Shown: in pieces, positions 55,474 through 63,141 of the stretch
Numbering within the stretch: the stretch's first letter is position 1
Layout of the letters: every line of letters starts with the position of its first letter
NCBI RefSeq assembly: GCF_902153245.2
Contig: NZ_CABFWF030000012.1
Coordinates: 250,501 to 314,500 of the forward strand
Reading direction: 5' to 3'
From: Pseudorhizobium endolithicum
GTDB taxonomy: Bacteria; Pseudomonadota; Alphaproteobacteria; Rhizobiales; Rhizobiaceae
DNA: 64,000 bases
The notes under the pieces: model-generated
What the model was told of the DNA's origin: nothing
What the model saw: the letters and a program-made list of their open reading frames with translations, nothing else
Databases searched by the model: none
Made by a program: the position numbers and the translations under genes

Positions 55474-56043
55474 ATGGCCGCTGTTCTTGACACTGTGCGC
55501 GCATTCTTTGCGCCGACCACCACCTACACGATCGATACCGAAACGCCGGCGGATGTCGTCGCGCGCGAAAACCTGCTCGACCGCGTCATGGGGCCTAAGC
55601 GCCGGAAAAAGTCGTCGGAGAAGATCCGCCGCGGCCGCTTGCCGGCCGAAGGCCTTGCACTTGTCGCCCGCGACGAGACGGGTCATGTCATCGGTACGGT
55701 ACGGTTGTGGAATGTCGAGGCGGGGATCAGCCAGCAGGGAAACCCGATCGAGGCGCTGCTTCTGGGGCCGCTCGCCGTCGACTGCACGCAGGAAGGCCGC
55801 GGCATCGGCGGCGCGCTGATGCGTGCGGCGATCGCCGAAGCCGCCAAACGCGGCCACGGCGCCATCCTGCTGGTGGGCGACGCCGCCTACTACGAACGCT
55901 TCGGTTTCGTGGCCGAGAAGACCCGGCATCTCGTCATGCCCGATCCCTTCGCGCGCGACCGCTTTCTGGCGCTGGAACTGAAGCCCGGCTGGCTCGATGG
56001 TGCCGCGGGCATGATCGTCGCGAGCGGACGCAAGCTGGCCTGA
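55474..56043 (+). CDS. GNAT-family N-acetyltransferase
   Basis: 189-residue acetyltransferase. The acetyl-CoA motif A is LGPLAVDCTQEGRGIGGALMRAAI near residue 95, followed by VGDAAYYERFGF. The family resembles YhbS-type acetyltransferases. It begins 95 bases after the decarboxylase, with ACGGGAGG before the ATG; a hairpin (GCCGTCCCCG with CGGGGCGGC) stands in the gap. Association with the decarboxylase is conserved in rhizobia and an acetylation of polyamines is possible, but unproven. Confidence 0.85.
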   Translation: MAAVLDTVRAFFAPTTTYTIDTETPADVVARENLLDRVMGPKRRKKSSEKIRRGRLPAEGLALVARDETGHVIGTVRLWNVEAGISQQGNPIEALLLGPLAVDCTQEGRGIGGALMRAAIAEAAKRGHGAILLVGDAAYYERFGFVAEKTRHLVMPDPFARDRFLALELKPGWLDGAAGMIVASGRKLA

Positions 56044-56101
56044 CATATCGAGATCCGGCTTTGCTGCGCAGGGCGCTTCCGGGGGCAAGCCGCGTCTCCC
56101 G

Positions 56102-56131
56102 CTCCGGCCGGCCACCGCTTGCCGGCCGGAG
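56102..56131. terminator. Perfect 11-bp hairpin after the GNAT gene
   Basis: CTCCGGCCGGC (56102-56112) and GCCGGCCGGAG (56121-56131) pair with an 8-base loop, 58 bases after the stop. No T-run. Confidence 0.5.
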
Positions 56132-56191
56132 GGGGATAATCTGGCGAAAATCAGGCTTTTGCGTCTGTGCCTTGCGATCCGTCAGGTGCGG

Positions 56192-56205
56192 TTGATCTCG
56201 CTCAA
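56192..56205. promoter_or_regulatory. Candidate FNR/FixK box upstream of ompW
   Basis: TTGATCTCGCTCAA matches the rhizobial anaerobox TTGATCTAGATCAA at 12 of 14 positions. It ends 65 bases before the ompW ATG, a position suited to activation at about -41. OmpW is FNR-controlled in E. coli. Confidence 0.45.
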
Positions 56206-56270
56206 GTGATCGATGCGTCAAAGGGATAGACCTCCCTCGTCATATCGTTTCTATGATTCAGGAGAGGTTC

Positions 56271-56954
56271 ATGAACAAGAACAGCATTCGCTTCGGCGGG
56301 CTGATAGCAGGTCTCGTCATGCTCGGAGTGACCGCAGCGGGCGCGGCCGATCTCACGCCGGTCGCCGAAGCCCCCGTGGCGGACGTGCCCGCAGCGCCGA
56401 GCCCCTGGCAGATCCGCGTGCGCGGCGTCGGCGTCATCACCGAAGACGCTGGTTCGGTCGGCGGCCTTGCCGGTTCGGGCCTTTCCTATTCCGACTCGCT
56501 GATCCCTGAACTCGACATCACCTACTACTTCACCGACAACTTCGCGGCCGAACTCATCCTCGGCACTACCTTTGCCGATATCAAAGAAGATGGGGCTGTC
56601 GGGGTTCCGGTCGGGCGGGCCTGGCTGCTGCCGCCGACACTGACGTTGCAATACCACTTCACCGACTTCGGCGCCTTCAAGCCCTATGTCGGCGCGGGCG
56701 TGAACTACTCGATGTTCTACAACCAGAGCGAACGGGGCGGGTTCAGCAATCTCGACGTCGAGAACAATCTCGGTGTCGCCCTGCAGGTCGGCTTCGACTA
56801 CATGCTCGACGAGCACTGGGGCGTGAACTTCGACGTGAAGAAGATTTTCCTCGAGACCGACTGGTCGGTCGACCACGACACGCTGGGTCCGCTGAGTGGC
56901 AAGGCGAAGATCGATCCGTGGCTGATCGGCGCGGGCGTCACCTACCGGTTCTGA
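56271..56954 (+). CDS. ompW: OmpW-family outer-membrane protein
   Basis: 227-residue outer-membrane beta-barrel of the OmpW family. A signal peptide ends after AAGAA near residue 26, followed by a short Pro/Ala-rich linker (PVAEAPVADVPAAPSPW), then an eight-stranded barrel with the family blocks PELDITYYFTDNFAAELI and LQYHFTDFGAFKPYVGAGVNY. It ends in TYRF, the aromatic C-terminus required for barrel insertion. GGAGAGG precedes ATG 56271. OmpW proteins let small hydrophobic compounds cross. Confidence 0.9.
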   Translation: MNKNSIRFGGLIAGLVMLGVTAAGAADLTPVAEAPVADVPAAPSPWQIRVRGVGVITEDAGSVGGLAGSGLSYSDSLIPELDITYYFTDNFAAELILGTTFADIKEDGAVGVPVGRAWLLPPTLTLQYHFTDFGAFKPYVGAGVNYSMFYNQSERGGFSNLDVENNLGVALQVGFDYMLDEHWGVNFDVKKIFLETDWSVDHDTLGPLSGKAKIDPWLIGAGVTYRF

Positions 56955-56995
56955 GCGAGGCGAGGCCCGCTCGGGGGGAGCGGGCCGCAGGTCGC

Positions 56996-57577
56996 CTAGA
57001 TGCGATGCTGGGGCGTCGATGATTGGGGAGAAGGCAGAAGAGCCTTCACGGGGTGCCCGTCCTTCTCCTGTCGTGCCTCGCGTCGTGCGGCATCGACACC
57101 CTGCGGAAAGCCGCTGCGATCGCTGTAGTCCCATGCTTCGCCCTCGTCCCGCTTGCTTTGCTGCCGGGTCCCGAGTGCGGCGGCGACGTCGAGCAGGGTC
57201 ACTCCGGCAACCATGGCGAAGGCGAGCGCCGCATTCCCCCGCTTGGGATTGTCGTCCTTCAGGGCGGTGCTCAGGACAGCAAGGTCCAGGGCATCGCCCG
57301 CAACCCGGCTATAAAGGCCGGCTTTCTTATCCAACGAGAGCGTTAGCATGCCGCTGGCGATCTCCCGGACGCCGAAGGCCCGGATCAGGTTTTCGGATCC
57401 TTCCATGCCGATGGCGCGGCTGATGCTGCGCGCGGCGACCAGTTCGGCAATGCCGAGGCCGATGCTGAACCAACCGAGATTGCGGGCAAGGCGATCGGTG
57501 TCGGAGAGGGAGCTCGGGCCCGTCTCGATCACCCTTGGATTGTCCGGCCGCTGTATGGCGTTGGCGATATGGTTCAT
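56996..57577 (-). CDS. Predicted membrane protein, downstream partner of the alcohol dehydrogenase
   Basis: 193-residue protein with several hydrophobic segments (about residues 34-50, 66-80, 93-106 and 116-136) and a polar C-terminal tail. The blocks LGWFSIGLGIAELVA and FGVREIASGMLTL recur in membrane proteins of unknown role found beside zinc alcohol dehydrogenases and cyclase/dehydrase genes. It starts 16 bases after the dehydrogenase gene, so the two are cotranscribed. No biochemical function can be given. Confidence 0.72.
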   Translation of the reverse strand: MNHIANAIQRPDNPRVIETGPSSLSDTDRLARNLGWFSIGLGIAELVAARSISRAIGMEGSENLIRAFGVREIASGMLTLSLDKKAGLYSRVAGDALDLAVLSTALKDDNPKRGNAALAFAMVAGVTLLDVAAALGTRQQSKRDEGEAWDYSDRSGFPQGVDAARREARQEKDGHPVKALLPSPQSSTPQHRI

Positions 57578-57593
57578 TAGTGTTCTCCAATCC

Positions 57594-58769
57594 TTAAGTC
57601 TTCAGCACGACCTTGACGCAGCCGTCCTGCTTGTTGCGGAAGACCTTGTACATGTCCGGCCCGTCCTCGAGCGCTGCCGTATGGGTGATGACGAAGGAGG
57701 GATCGATCTGACCTTCCTCGATTCGGCGGACGAGGTCGTCGGTCCAGCGATTGACGTGGGTCTGGCCCATGCGGAAGGTGAGGCCCTTGTTCATCGCAGG
57801 CCCCATCGGGATCTTGTCGACAAGCCCGCCATAGACGCCGGCAATCGAGATGATGCCACCGGGGCGGCAGACATAGATCATCTCACGCAACACATGCGGC
57901 CGGTCGCTCTCCAGCATCACCATCTGCTTGGCGCGGTCGAGAAGCGTATCCGGCTGACCCATGGAGACATGGGATTCCAGCCCGACCGCGTCTATGCACT
58001 TTTCCGGGCCCTTGCCTGAGGTGAGCTCGTTCAGGCGCTCCACCACGCTTTCCGTCTCAAAATTGATGGTGATCGCACCACCCGCTTCGGCCATGGAAAG
58101 CCGCTCGGGAATGCAGTCGATCGCCACGACCTGCCTGGCGCCAAGAAGGACGGCGCTGCGGATCGCCATCTGCCCGACGGGGCCGCAGCCCCAGATCGCC
58201 ACCGTGTCGGTCGGTTCGATATCGCAGTGGACTGCCGCCTGCCAGCCGGTGGGGAAGATATCGCCGAGGAACAGGGCCTGCTCGTCGGTCAGGCTGTCGG
58301 GCACCTTGATATGGGTTTTGTCGGCAAAGGGCACGCGCAGATACTCCGCCTGCCCGCCGGGATAGCCTCCCGTCAGGTGCGTGTAGCCAAACAGCCCTGC
58401 CGTCGTGTGGCCGAAGACCTTGTCGGCCATGTCCTTGTTGCGGTTGGACCGTTCGCAGACGGAGAAGTTCCCCCGTTTGCACTGGTCGCATTCACCGCAG
58501 AGAATGGTGAAGGGCACCACGATCCGGTCGCCCTTCTTGAGGGCGCCGTTGATGCCGGAGCCCACTTCCACGACCTCGCCCATCATCTCGTGGCCCATGA
58601 TGTCTCCCGGTTCCATTGCCGGAATGAAATTGTGGAAGAGGTGCAGATCGGAACCGCATATGGCGCAACTGGTCACCTTGATGATCGCGTCGCGAGCGTC
58701 CTCGATCTCGGGATCTGAAACCGTGTCGCAGCGGATGTCCTCTTTTCCGTGCCAGACCAGGGCTTTCAC
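57594..58769 (-). CDS. Zinc-dependent alcohol dehydrogenase (formaldehyde dehydrogenase-like)
   Basis: 391-residue medium-chain zinc dehydrogenase. Catalytic zinc ligands are C38 (CAICGSD) and H60-E61 (GHE), and the structural zinc site has C91, C94, C97 and C105. The Rossmann motif is WGCGPVGQM. It resembles glutathione-independent formaldehyde dehydrogenase and threonine dehydrogenase-like proteins with a long insertion. GTG 58769, after AAGGAG, is chosen over ATG 58799. The substrate is unknown; stress-linked genes of this type are frequent on rhizobial replicons. Confidence 0.88.
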   Translation of the reverse strand: MKALVWHGKEDIRCDTVSDPEIEDARDAIIKVTSCAICGSDLHLFHNFIPAMEPGDIMGHEMMGEVVEVGSGINGALKKGDRIVVPFTILCGECDQCKRGNFSVCERSNRNKDMADKVFGHTTAGLFGYTHLTGGYPGGQAEYLRVPFADKTHIKVPDSLTDEQALFLGDIFPTGWQAAVHCDIEPTDTVAIWGCGPVGQMAIRSAVLLGARQVVAIDCIPERLSMAEAGGAITINFETESVVERLNELTSGKGPEKCIDAVGLESHVSMGQPDTLLDRAKQMVMLESDRPHVLREMIYVCRPGGIISIAGVYGGLVDKIPMGPAMNKGLTFRMGQTHVNRWTDDLVRRIEEGQIDPSFVITHTAALEDGPDMYKVFRNKQDGCVKVVLKT

Positions 58770-58919
58770 AGGCTTCTCCTTCGGTTCATGTGCGCGCACT
58801 CACGCAGCGTGCAGGGCACCACAACCTTCGAAAGGGTCTAAGGTTTCAGATTTTCCCGAACTTCACGAAGGGCTGCCCGGGCGGTGCCTGAACAATTCGG
58901 GGAACAGCCATCGCCGGAT

Positions 58920-58940
58920 CCCGGCGGCAACGCCGCCGGG
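58920..58940. terminator. Hairpin after the tautomerase gene
   Basis: CCCGGCGGC (58920-58928) and GCCGCCGGG (58932-58940) form a perfect 9-bp stem with a 3-base loop, 19 bases after the tautomerase stop on the minus strand. No T-run. Confidence 0.55.
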
Positions 58941-58959
58941 CGGCACCAGCTTTGGGCGC

Positions 58960-59178
58960 TTACTCTGCTTCACGTGCGCGGTAAGCGTCGGGGACGACGT
59001 AGATCTCGTCGGCGCGGCCATAACCGCCATCCTTGACCTCCTCGATCAGCACCATGGTATGCGGTCGTGCCGCTTCGCTGAAGTAACCGACCAGCAGGTC
59101 GGTCGTCCGGTGCACGATCTCCTCCTTCTGGGCCCGCGTCAGCGCGCCTTCCGGGGTCTTGATGTTGACGAATGGCAT
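58960..59178 (-). CDS. 4-oxalocrotonate tautomerase family protein
   Basis: 72-residue tautomerase with the catalytic N-terminal proline (MPFVNIKTPEG) exposed after removal of Met. ALTRAQKEEIVHRTTDLL and a central MVLIEEV strand are typical of the family. The length is slightly above that of 62-residue 4-OT. It starts 29 bases after the SDR gene, in one operon. Substrate unknown. Confidence 0.87.
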   Translation of the reverse strand: MPFVNIKTPEGALTRAQKEEIVHRTTDLLVGYFSEAARPHTMVLIEEVKDGGYGRADEIYVVPDAYRAREAE

Positions 59179-59207
59179 GGGTTTTCTCCTTTCGCTGTCT
59201 CGTTACG

Positions 59208-59948
59208 TCACAGCATGCCGCCATTGGCGCGGAGCACCTGGCCGTTGACCCATCCGCCTTCGGGGCTTGCGAGGAAGGATACGACCGCGGCGATATCCTC
59301 CGGCTGGCCGAGCCGTCCGAGTGGAATGCCTCGAACGATGCTCTGCACCCGCTCTTCCGATTTGCCATGCATGAACATCTCGGTTTCAACCGGCCCCGGC
59401 GCGACGGCATTGACCGTAATGCCCCGGCTTCCGAGCTCCTTCGAAGCGACGTGGGTCATTGCCTCGACGCCGCCCTTGCTCGCCGCGTATCCGCCGTAGC
59501 GCGGGCCGTATGCCCCGATGACGCTGGAGGAGAAGTTGATGATGCGGCCCCCGTCGCGCAGCCGGCGGCCTGCCTCGCGGATACCGTAGAAGGTACCGGT
59601 GAGGTTGACGGCAATGTGCCGCTCGAAGGTTGCATCATCCATCTCCGTCAACGGGATGAGCGTCATGACCCCGGCATTGTTGATGAGGACGTCGGTGCCG
59701 CCGAAATGCTGTTCCGCAGCGTCGAACAGCGCGGCGATGCCAGCCGATGTGCTGACGTCCGCCTGCACGGCGAGCGCCTTGCCGCCAGCCGCTTCAATCT
59801 CGGCGACCACCTCGTCGGCGGCGGCCGGGCTTGAGGAATAGTTGACGATCACTGCAAAACCGTCGGCTGCAAGGCGGATCGCAGCAGCCCGGCCAATGCC
59901 CTTGGAGGCTCCGGTGACGATCGCTACGCGGTGTTCTGTGTCGGTCAT
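59208..59948 (-). CDS. SDR-family NAD(P)-dependent oxidoreductase
   Basis: 246-residue classical short-chain dehydrogenase. The cofactor motif TGASKGIG is at residues 12-19, NNAG follows, and the catalytic Tyr-Lys are in YAASKGG. FSSS provides the catalytic serine. ATG 59948, after AAAGGAG, is chosen over a start at 60041 that reaches the divergent regulator. It is first gene of an SDR-tautomerase operon and divergent from a LysR gene that may control it. Confidence 0.9.
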   Translation of the reverse strand: MTDTEHRVAIVTGASKGIGRAAAIRLAADGFAVIVNYSSSPAAADEVVAEIEAAGGKALAVQADVSTSAGIAALFDAAEQHFGGTDVLINNAGVMTLIPLTEMDDATFERHIAVNLTGTFYGIREAGRRLRDGGRIINFSSSVIGAYGPRYGGYAASKGGVEAMTHVASKELGSRGITVNAVAPGPVETEMFMHGKSEERVQSIVRGIPLGRLGQPEDIAAVVSFLASPEGGWVNGQVLRANGGML

Positions 59949-60040
59949 GGCATGTCTCCTTTCGTTCCTCCCCAAGATACGAAGTAGCGTCCGAAGAACA
60001 ATGAACGCGAATTGACATGAAAATTCATCCGTGCTGAACA

Positions 60041-60940
60041 ATGGCTATGGATCGCCTGACGCGCATGGAGCTCTTTGTGCGGGTGGTGGAGCGCGGCAGC
60101 TTCGCCGCAGCCGCTGCCGATCTCGGGCTTGCACGGTCCACCGCGACGGCGGCGATCAAGGCGCTGGAAGCGGATCTCGGGGCGCGCCTCCTGGAACGGA
60201 CGACCCGGCACGTCGCCGTCACCCTTGACGGCCGTGCCTTCTACCAGCGCTGCCTGTCTATCCTCGCCGAGATGGCGGAGGCGGAGACGATTTTCCGGGA
60301 GGCAAAGCCGCAAGGGGTCCTGCGGGTGGACGCCCACCCGATGCTGACGCAGACATTCCTTCTTCCGCATCTTCGCGAGTTCCTCGACCGCTACCCGGCC
60401 TTGGAACTGCAGATTGGCCAGACGGATCGGTATGTCGACCTAATCCGCGAGGGCGTCGACTGCGTCATCCGCGCCGGCGAAATCTCCGACAGTTCGCTGA
60501 TCATGCGGAGGCTCGGCTCGATCACGGAACTGACCTGCGCCAGCCCCGCCTATATAGAGGCCCATGGCATGCCCGAAACACCGGAAGCGCTGGAGGGGCA
60601 CGAGGCGATTGGCTTCATCTCCTCGCGTACCGGGCAGGTCCTGCCGCTGGAGTTCACCATCAACGGGCAGATCCGCGAGATTACGCTGCCGACGCGCGTG
60701 CGGGTCAACAATTCCGACACGATCGTGGACCTCGCCTGCCGTGGCTTCGGCCTGATCCAGGCGCCGCGCCACCGCCTTCGGCCTTTCATCGAGAGGGGCG
60801 AACTCGTAGAGGTGCTGGCGGATTTCCTACCGGCGCGAACGCCGCTTTCGGCTCTCTATCCGCAGAACCGGCAGCTCTCGCCGCGCGTGCGGGTCTTCCT
60901 CGACTGGATCAGCGAGATCTTTGCAAAGGCCGAGCTCTAG
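60041..60940 (+). CDS. LysR-family transcriptional regulator
   Basis: 299-residue LysR regulator of the CrgA/DhcR-like branch. The helix-turn-helix spans about residues 1-62 (RMELFVRVVERGSFAAAAADLGLARSTA), with a substrate-binding domain after. It is divergent from the SDR-tautomerase operon across about 92 bases, the usual arrangement for LysR control of its target. The ATG at 60041 or a second one at 60047 may be used. Confidence 0.88.
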   Translation: MAMDRLTRMELFVRVVERGSFAAAAADLGLARSTATAAIKALEADLGARLLERTTRHVAVTLDGRAFYQRCLSILAEMAEAETIFREAKPQGVLRVDAHPMLTQTFLLPHLREFLDRYPALELQIGQTDRYVDLIREGVDCVIRAGEISDSSLIMRRLGSITELTCASPAYIEAHGMPETPEALEGHEAIGFISSRTGQVLPLEFTINGQIREITLPTRVRVNNSDTIVDLACRGFGLIQAPRHRLRPFIERGELVEVLADFLPARTPLSALYPQNRQLSPRVRVFLDWISEIFAKAEL

Positions 60941-61033
60941 GAGCCGCAGTTGTCTGCCTTCACGCGCCTTCACCTTGGCGTGAATCGGCGGTGCGGCCAT
61001 AGTTCAGGACCCACAACGCACTAGATTGACGCC

Positions 61034-62059
61034 ATGATCAGAAGACGCACCCTGATTTCTGCCCTTCCGCTCGCTCTCGCTGCCCCTCACGTATTGGCGC
61101 AGGCCGTGCCGCAACCGCCCTCGCGGCGCCCGTCGCTTGGCAGCGTCCTCGATGGCGTGCGCGGGCTCGAGCCGCTCAAGGTGGTGCTGGTTTCGAGAGA
61201 GGGGGAAATGCTTGCCGAGCGCGCCTTCAACGGGCACTCGATCAATGCCTCGACCAACATCAAGTCGGCGTCCAAGTCGATCATCTCGGCCATGGTCGGT
61301 ATCGCCATAGACAAGGGCCTGCTGCAGGGGCCCGACCAGAAGATCACGCCGATCCTCGAAAGCGAACTGCCGCGTGATCCGGATCCGCGTCTTCGGGACG
61401 TGACCATCGGCAACCTCCTCTCCATGCAGGCCGGGCTGGCGCGCATGTCCGGGCCCAACTACGGCCGCTGGGTCTCGAGCCGCAACTGGGTCCGGTTCGC
61501 GCTCTCGGAACCCTTCGACGGAGAGCCTGGTGGGGCGATGCTCTATTCGACCGCCTCGACCCACCTTCTTTCGGCCATCCTCACCCGTGTCGGGCGCAAG
61601 TCGACGCTGGCGCTGGCGCGGGAGTGGTTTGCGCCGGTGGAGGGCTTCCGCATCGGCTCCTGGGAGCAGGATCCGCAGGGTATCTATCTCGGCGGCAACC
61701 AGATGGCGATGACGGCAGCCTCGCTGCTTGCCTTCGGCGAGGTCTATCGCAACGGCGGCCGTGCGAAGGACGGCACGCGGATCGTCTCTGCGGACTGGAT
61801 CCGGCAATCTTGGACGCTGCGCACCAACTCGCGCTTTTCCGGCGACGGCTATGGCTACGGCTGGTTCCTGCGCACGATCGGCGGCGAGGAGGTGAAGTTC
61901 GGCTGGGGTTATGGCGGGCAGATGCTCTACATCGTGCCGTCGCTCGGGCTCACCGTGGTGATGACGTCGGACGAGAACTCACCCTCGGCACGTACCGGCT
62001 ATCGCGACGACCTGCATGGCTTGCTGGCCCAGATCATTGGTGCCGTCCGCTCCGCCTGA
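61034..62059 (+). CDS. Exported serine hydrolase of the beta-lactamase/penicillin-binding family
   Basis: 341-residue class C beta-lactamase-like hydrolase. The N-terminus MIRRRTLISALPLALAAP has an RRxTL core that suits Tat or Sec export, with cleavage near residue 23. The catalytic SxxK is S78-A-S-K81; a YST motif replaces the usual YxN, and GWGYGG stands where KTG/HTG is expected. This pattern fits esterase or peptidase members rather than a resistance beta-lactamase. The gene is monocistronic. Confidence 0.85.
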   Translation: MIRRRTLISALPLALAAPHVLAQAVPQPPSRRPSLGSVLDGVRGLEPLKVVLVSREGEMLAERAFNGHSINASTNIKSASKSIISAMVGIAIDKGLLQGPDQKITPILESELPRDPDPRLRDVTIGNLLSMQAGLARMSGPNYGRWVSSRNWVRFALSEPFDGEPGGAMLYSTASTHLLSAILTRVGRKSTLALAREWFAPVEGFRIGSWEQDPQGIYLGGNQMAMTAASLLAFGEVYRNGGRAKDGTRIVSADWIRQSWTLRTNSRFSGDGYGYGWFLRTIGGEEVKFGWGYGGQMLYIVPSLGLTVVMTSDENSPSARTGYRDDLHGLLAQIIGAVRSA

Positions 62060-62456
62060 TGTGAGCAATGATGTTGCGCGGGCGAGAAATTCCGCTGGTG
62101 TTTCAACGGGCCCGTCTCGCAGTTCTTCCCCCTTCATCCCCGCCATCCCGGCTGGCCCTATCCTGAAGCGGTCATCGGGCAGGGGCCGGGTTCGCGAACC
62201 GGTTGCCTCCCCCGGAAGCACCCGGCGCCCGATGATGGTTGCAGACGGTGGCGGGCGGCGTCAGGCTGGTCCCCACCCGAAGCTCCGGAAAGAGAACTGA
62301 CACCTCTCCTCCGGATCTTCGGGAAAGCCGAAAGCGACCGGGCAGGCAGTCAAGCCTGACAAACCAATACCCTCGATACCGACTGCCTGCCCATTCCCAT
62401 ACCGTCGCGGATTCTCCGGCGCGGTTCTTCCTGCTGCCAGGAAGCCCCGTGAACTG
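62060..62456. other. 397-base gap with strong secondary structure
   Basis: No gene is supported in this stretch between two convergent genes. It holds two structured parts: at 62172-62235 CATCGGGC pairs with GCCCGATG and encloses the perfect palindrome GGTTCGCGAACC (62189-62200); at 62340-62392 GGGCAGGCAGTC pairs with GACTGCCTGCCC across a 29-base loop. Neither folds as a tRNA. Confidence 0.5.
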
Positions 62457-63137
62457 TCACCCGGTCCTCTTGCTCGCGAGCCAGATCATGTGCTTGGCGC
62501 CGCGTCCCTTGGTGCTGGCACGCGTCGGATTTTCCTCAACCGCGAACCCCGCCGATTGCATCCGGCGCGTGAAGCGGGAATCCGGAGCAGAAGACCAGAC
62601 GGAAAGCACGCCGCCAGGCTTCAGCGCAGCTTTGGCCGCTCCCAGCCCACCGGTGTCATAGATGCGGTCGTTCTCTTCACGCGTCAGCGCTTCCGGTCCA
62701 TTGTCGACATCGAGCAGAATGGCGTCGTAGGCAGCCTTCTCGCGACGGATCAGTTCCCCGACATCCGCCTCCACGATCGTCACGCGAGGGTCCTCCAGGC
62801 AGCCGTGGAAAACCTCCGCCATCTCGTTCTTCGCCCAGCGGATCACTGCGGGCACAAGTTCCGCAACGACGACACGCGCATCCTGCGGAAGTTCGGCGAG
62901 GGCGGCGCGCAGAGTAAAGCCCATGCCGAGGCCGCCGATCAGGATGACGGGCCGCCGGCGATCGCGGATCTTGTCGATGGACAGGCGTGCGAGTGCTTCC
63001 TCCGAACCGCTGAGCCGGCTGTTCATCAGCTCGTTCGTGCCGAGCATGATGGAGAATTCCGAGCCGCGCCGCTTGAGGCGAAGCTCGTCGCCGCCGCCCG
63101 GTACTTTCGCCGTATCGATCAGCGTCCAGGGAAGCAC
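62457..63137 (-). CDS. Spermidine synthase-like methyltransferase-fold protein
   Basis: 226-residue protein of the spermidine synthase/class I methyltransferase fold. The nucleotide-binding motif is LIGGLGMGFTLRAAL near residue 66, followed by VAELVPAVIRWAKNEM and AILLDVDNGPEALT, where the acidic gatekeeper of real aminopropyltransferases is only partly matched. It is often annotated as SpeE-like, but polyamine synthesis is not established. It lies 4 bases after the WD40 gene and is probably cotranscribed with it. Confidence 0.82.
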   Translation of the reverse strand: MLPWTLIDTAKVPGGGDELRLKRRGSEFSIMLGTNELMNSRLSGSEEALARLSIDKIRDRRRPVILIGGLGMGFTLRAALAELPQDARVVVAELVPAVIRWAKNEMAEVFHGCLEDPRVTIVEADVGELIRREKAAYDAILLDVDNGPEALTREENDRIYDTGGLGAAKAALKPGGVLSVWSSAPDSRFTRRMQSAGFAVEENPTRASTKGRGAKHMIWLASKRTG

Positions 63138-63141
63138 GGGC

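Noticed and set aside
61034-62059. Beta-lactamase resistance gene
   Set aside because: SxxK is present, but YxN and KTG are replaced (YST, GWGYGG), so a resistance role is not supported; kept as a serine hydrolase of unknown target.
62340-62392. tRNA-like or attachment site
   Set aside because: A 12-bp stem with a 29-base loop does not fit a tRNA arm pattern, and no integrase or flanking repeat is present.
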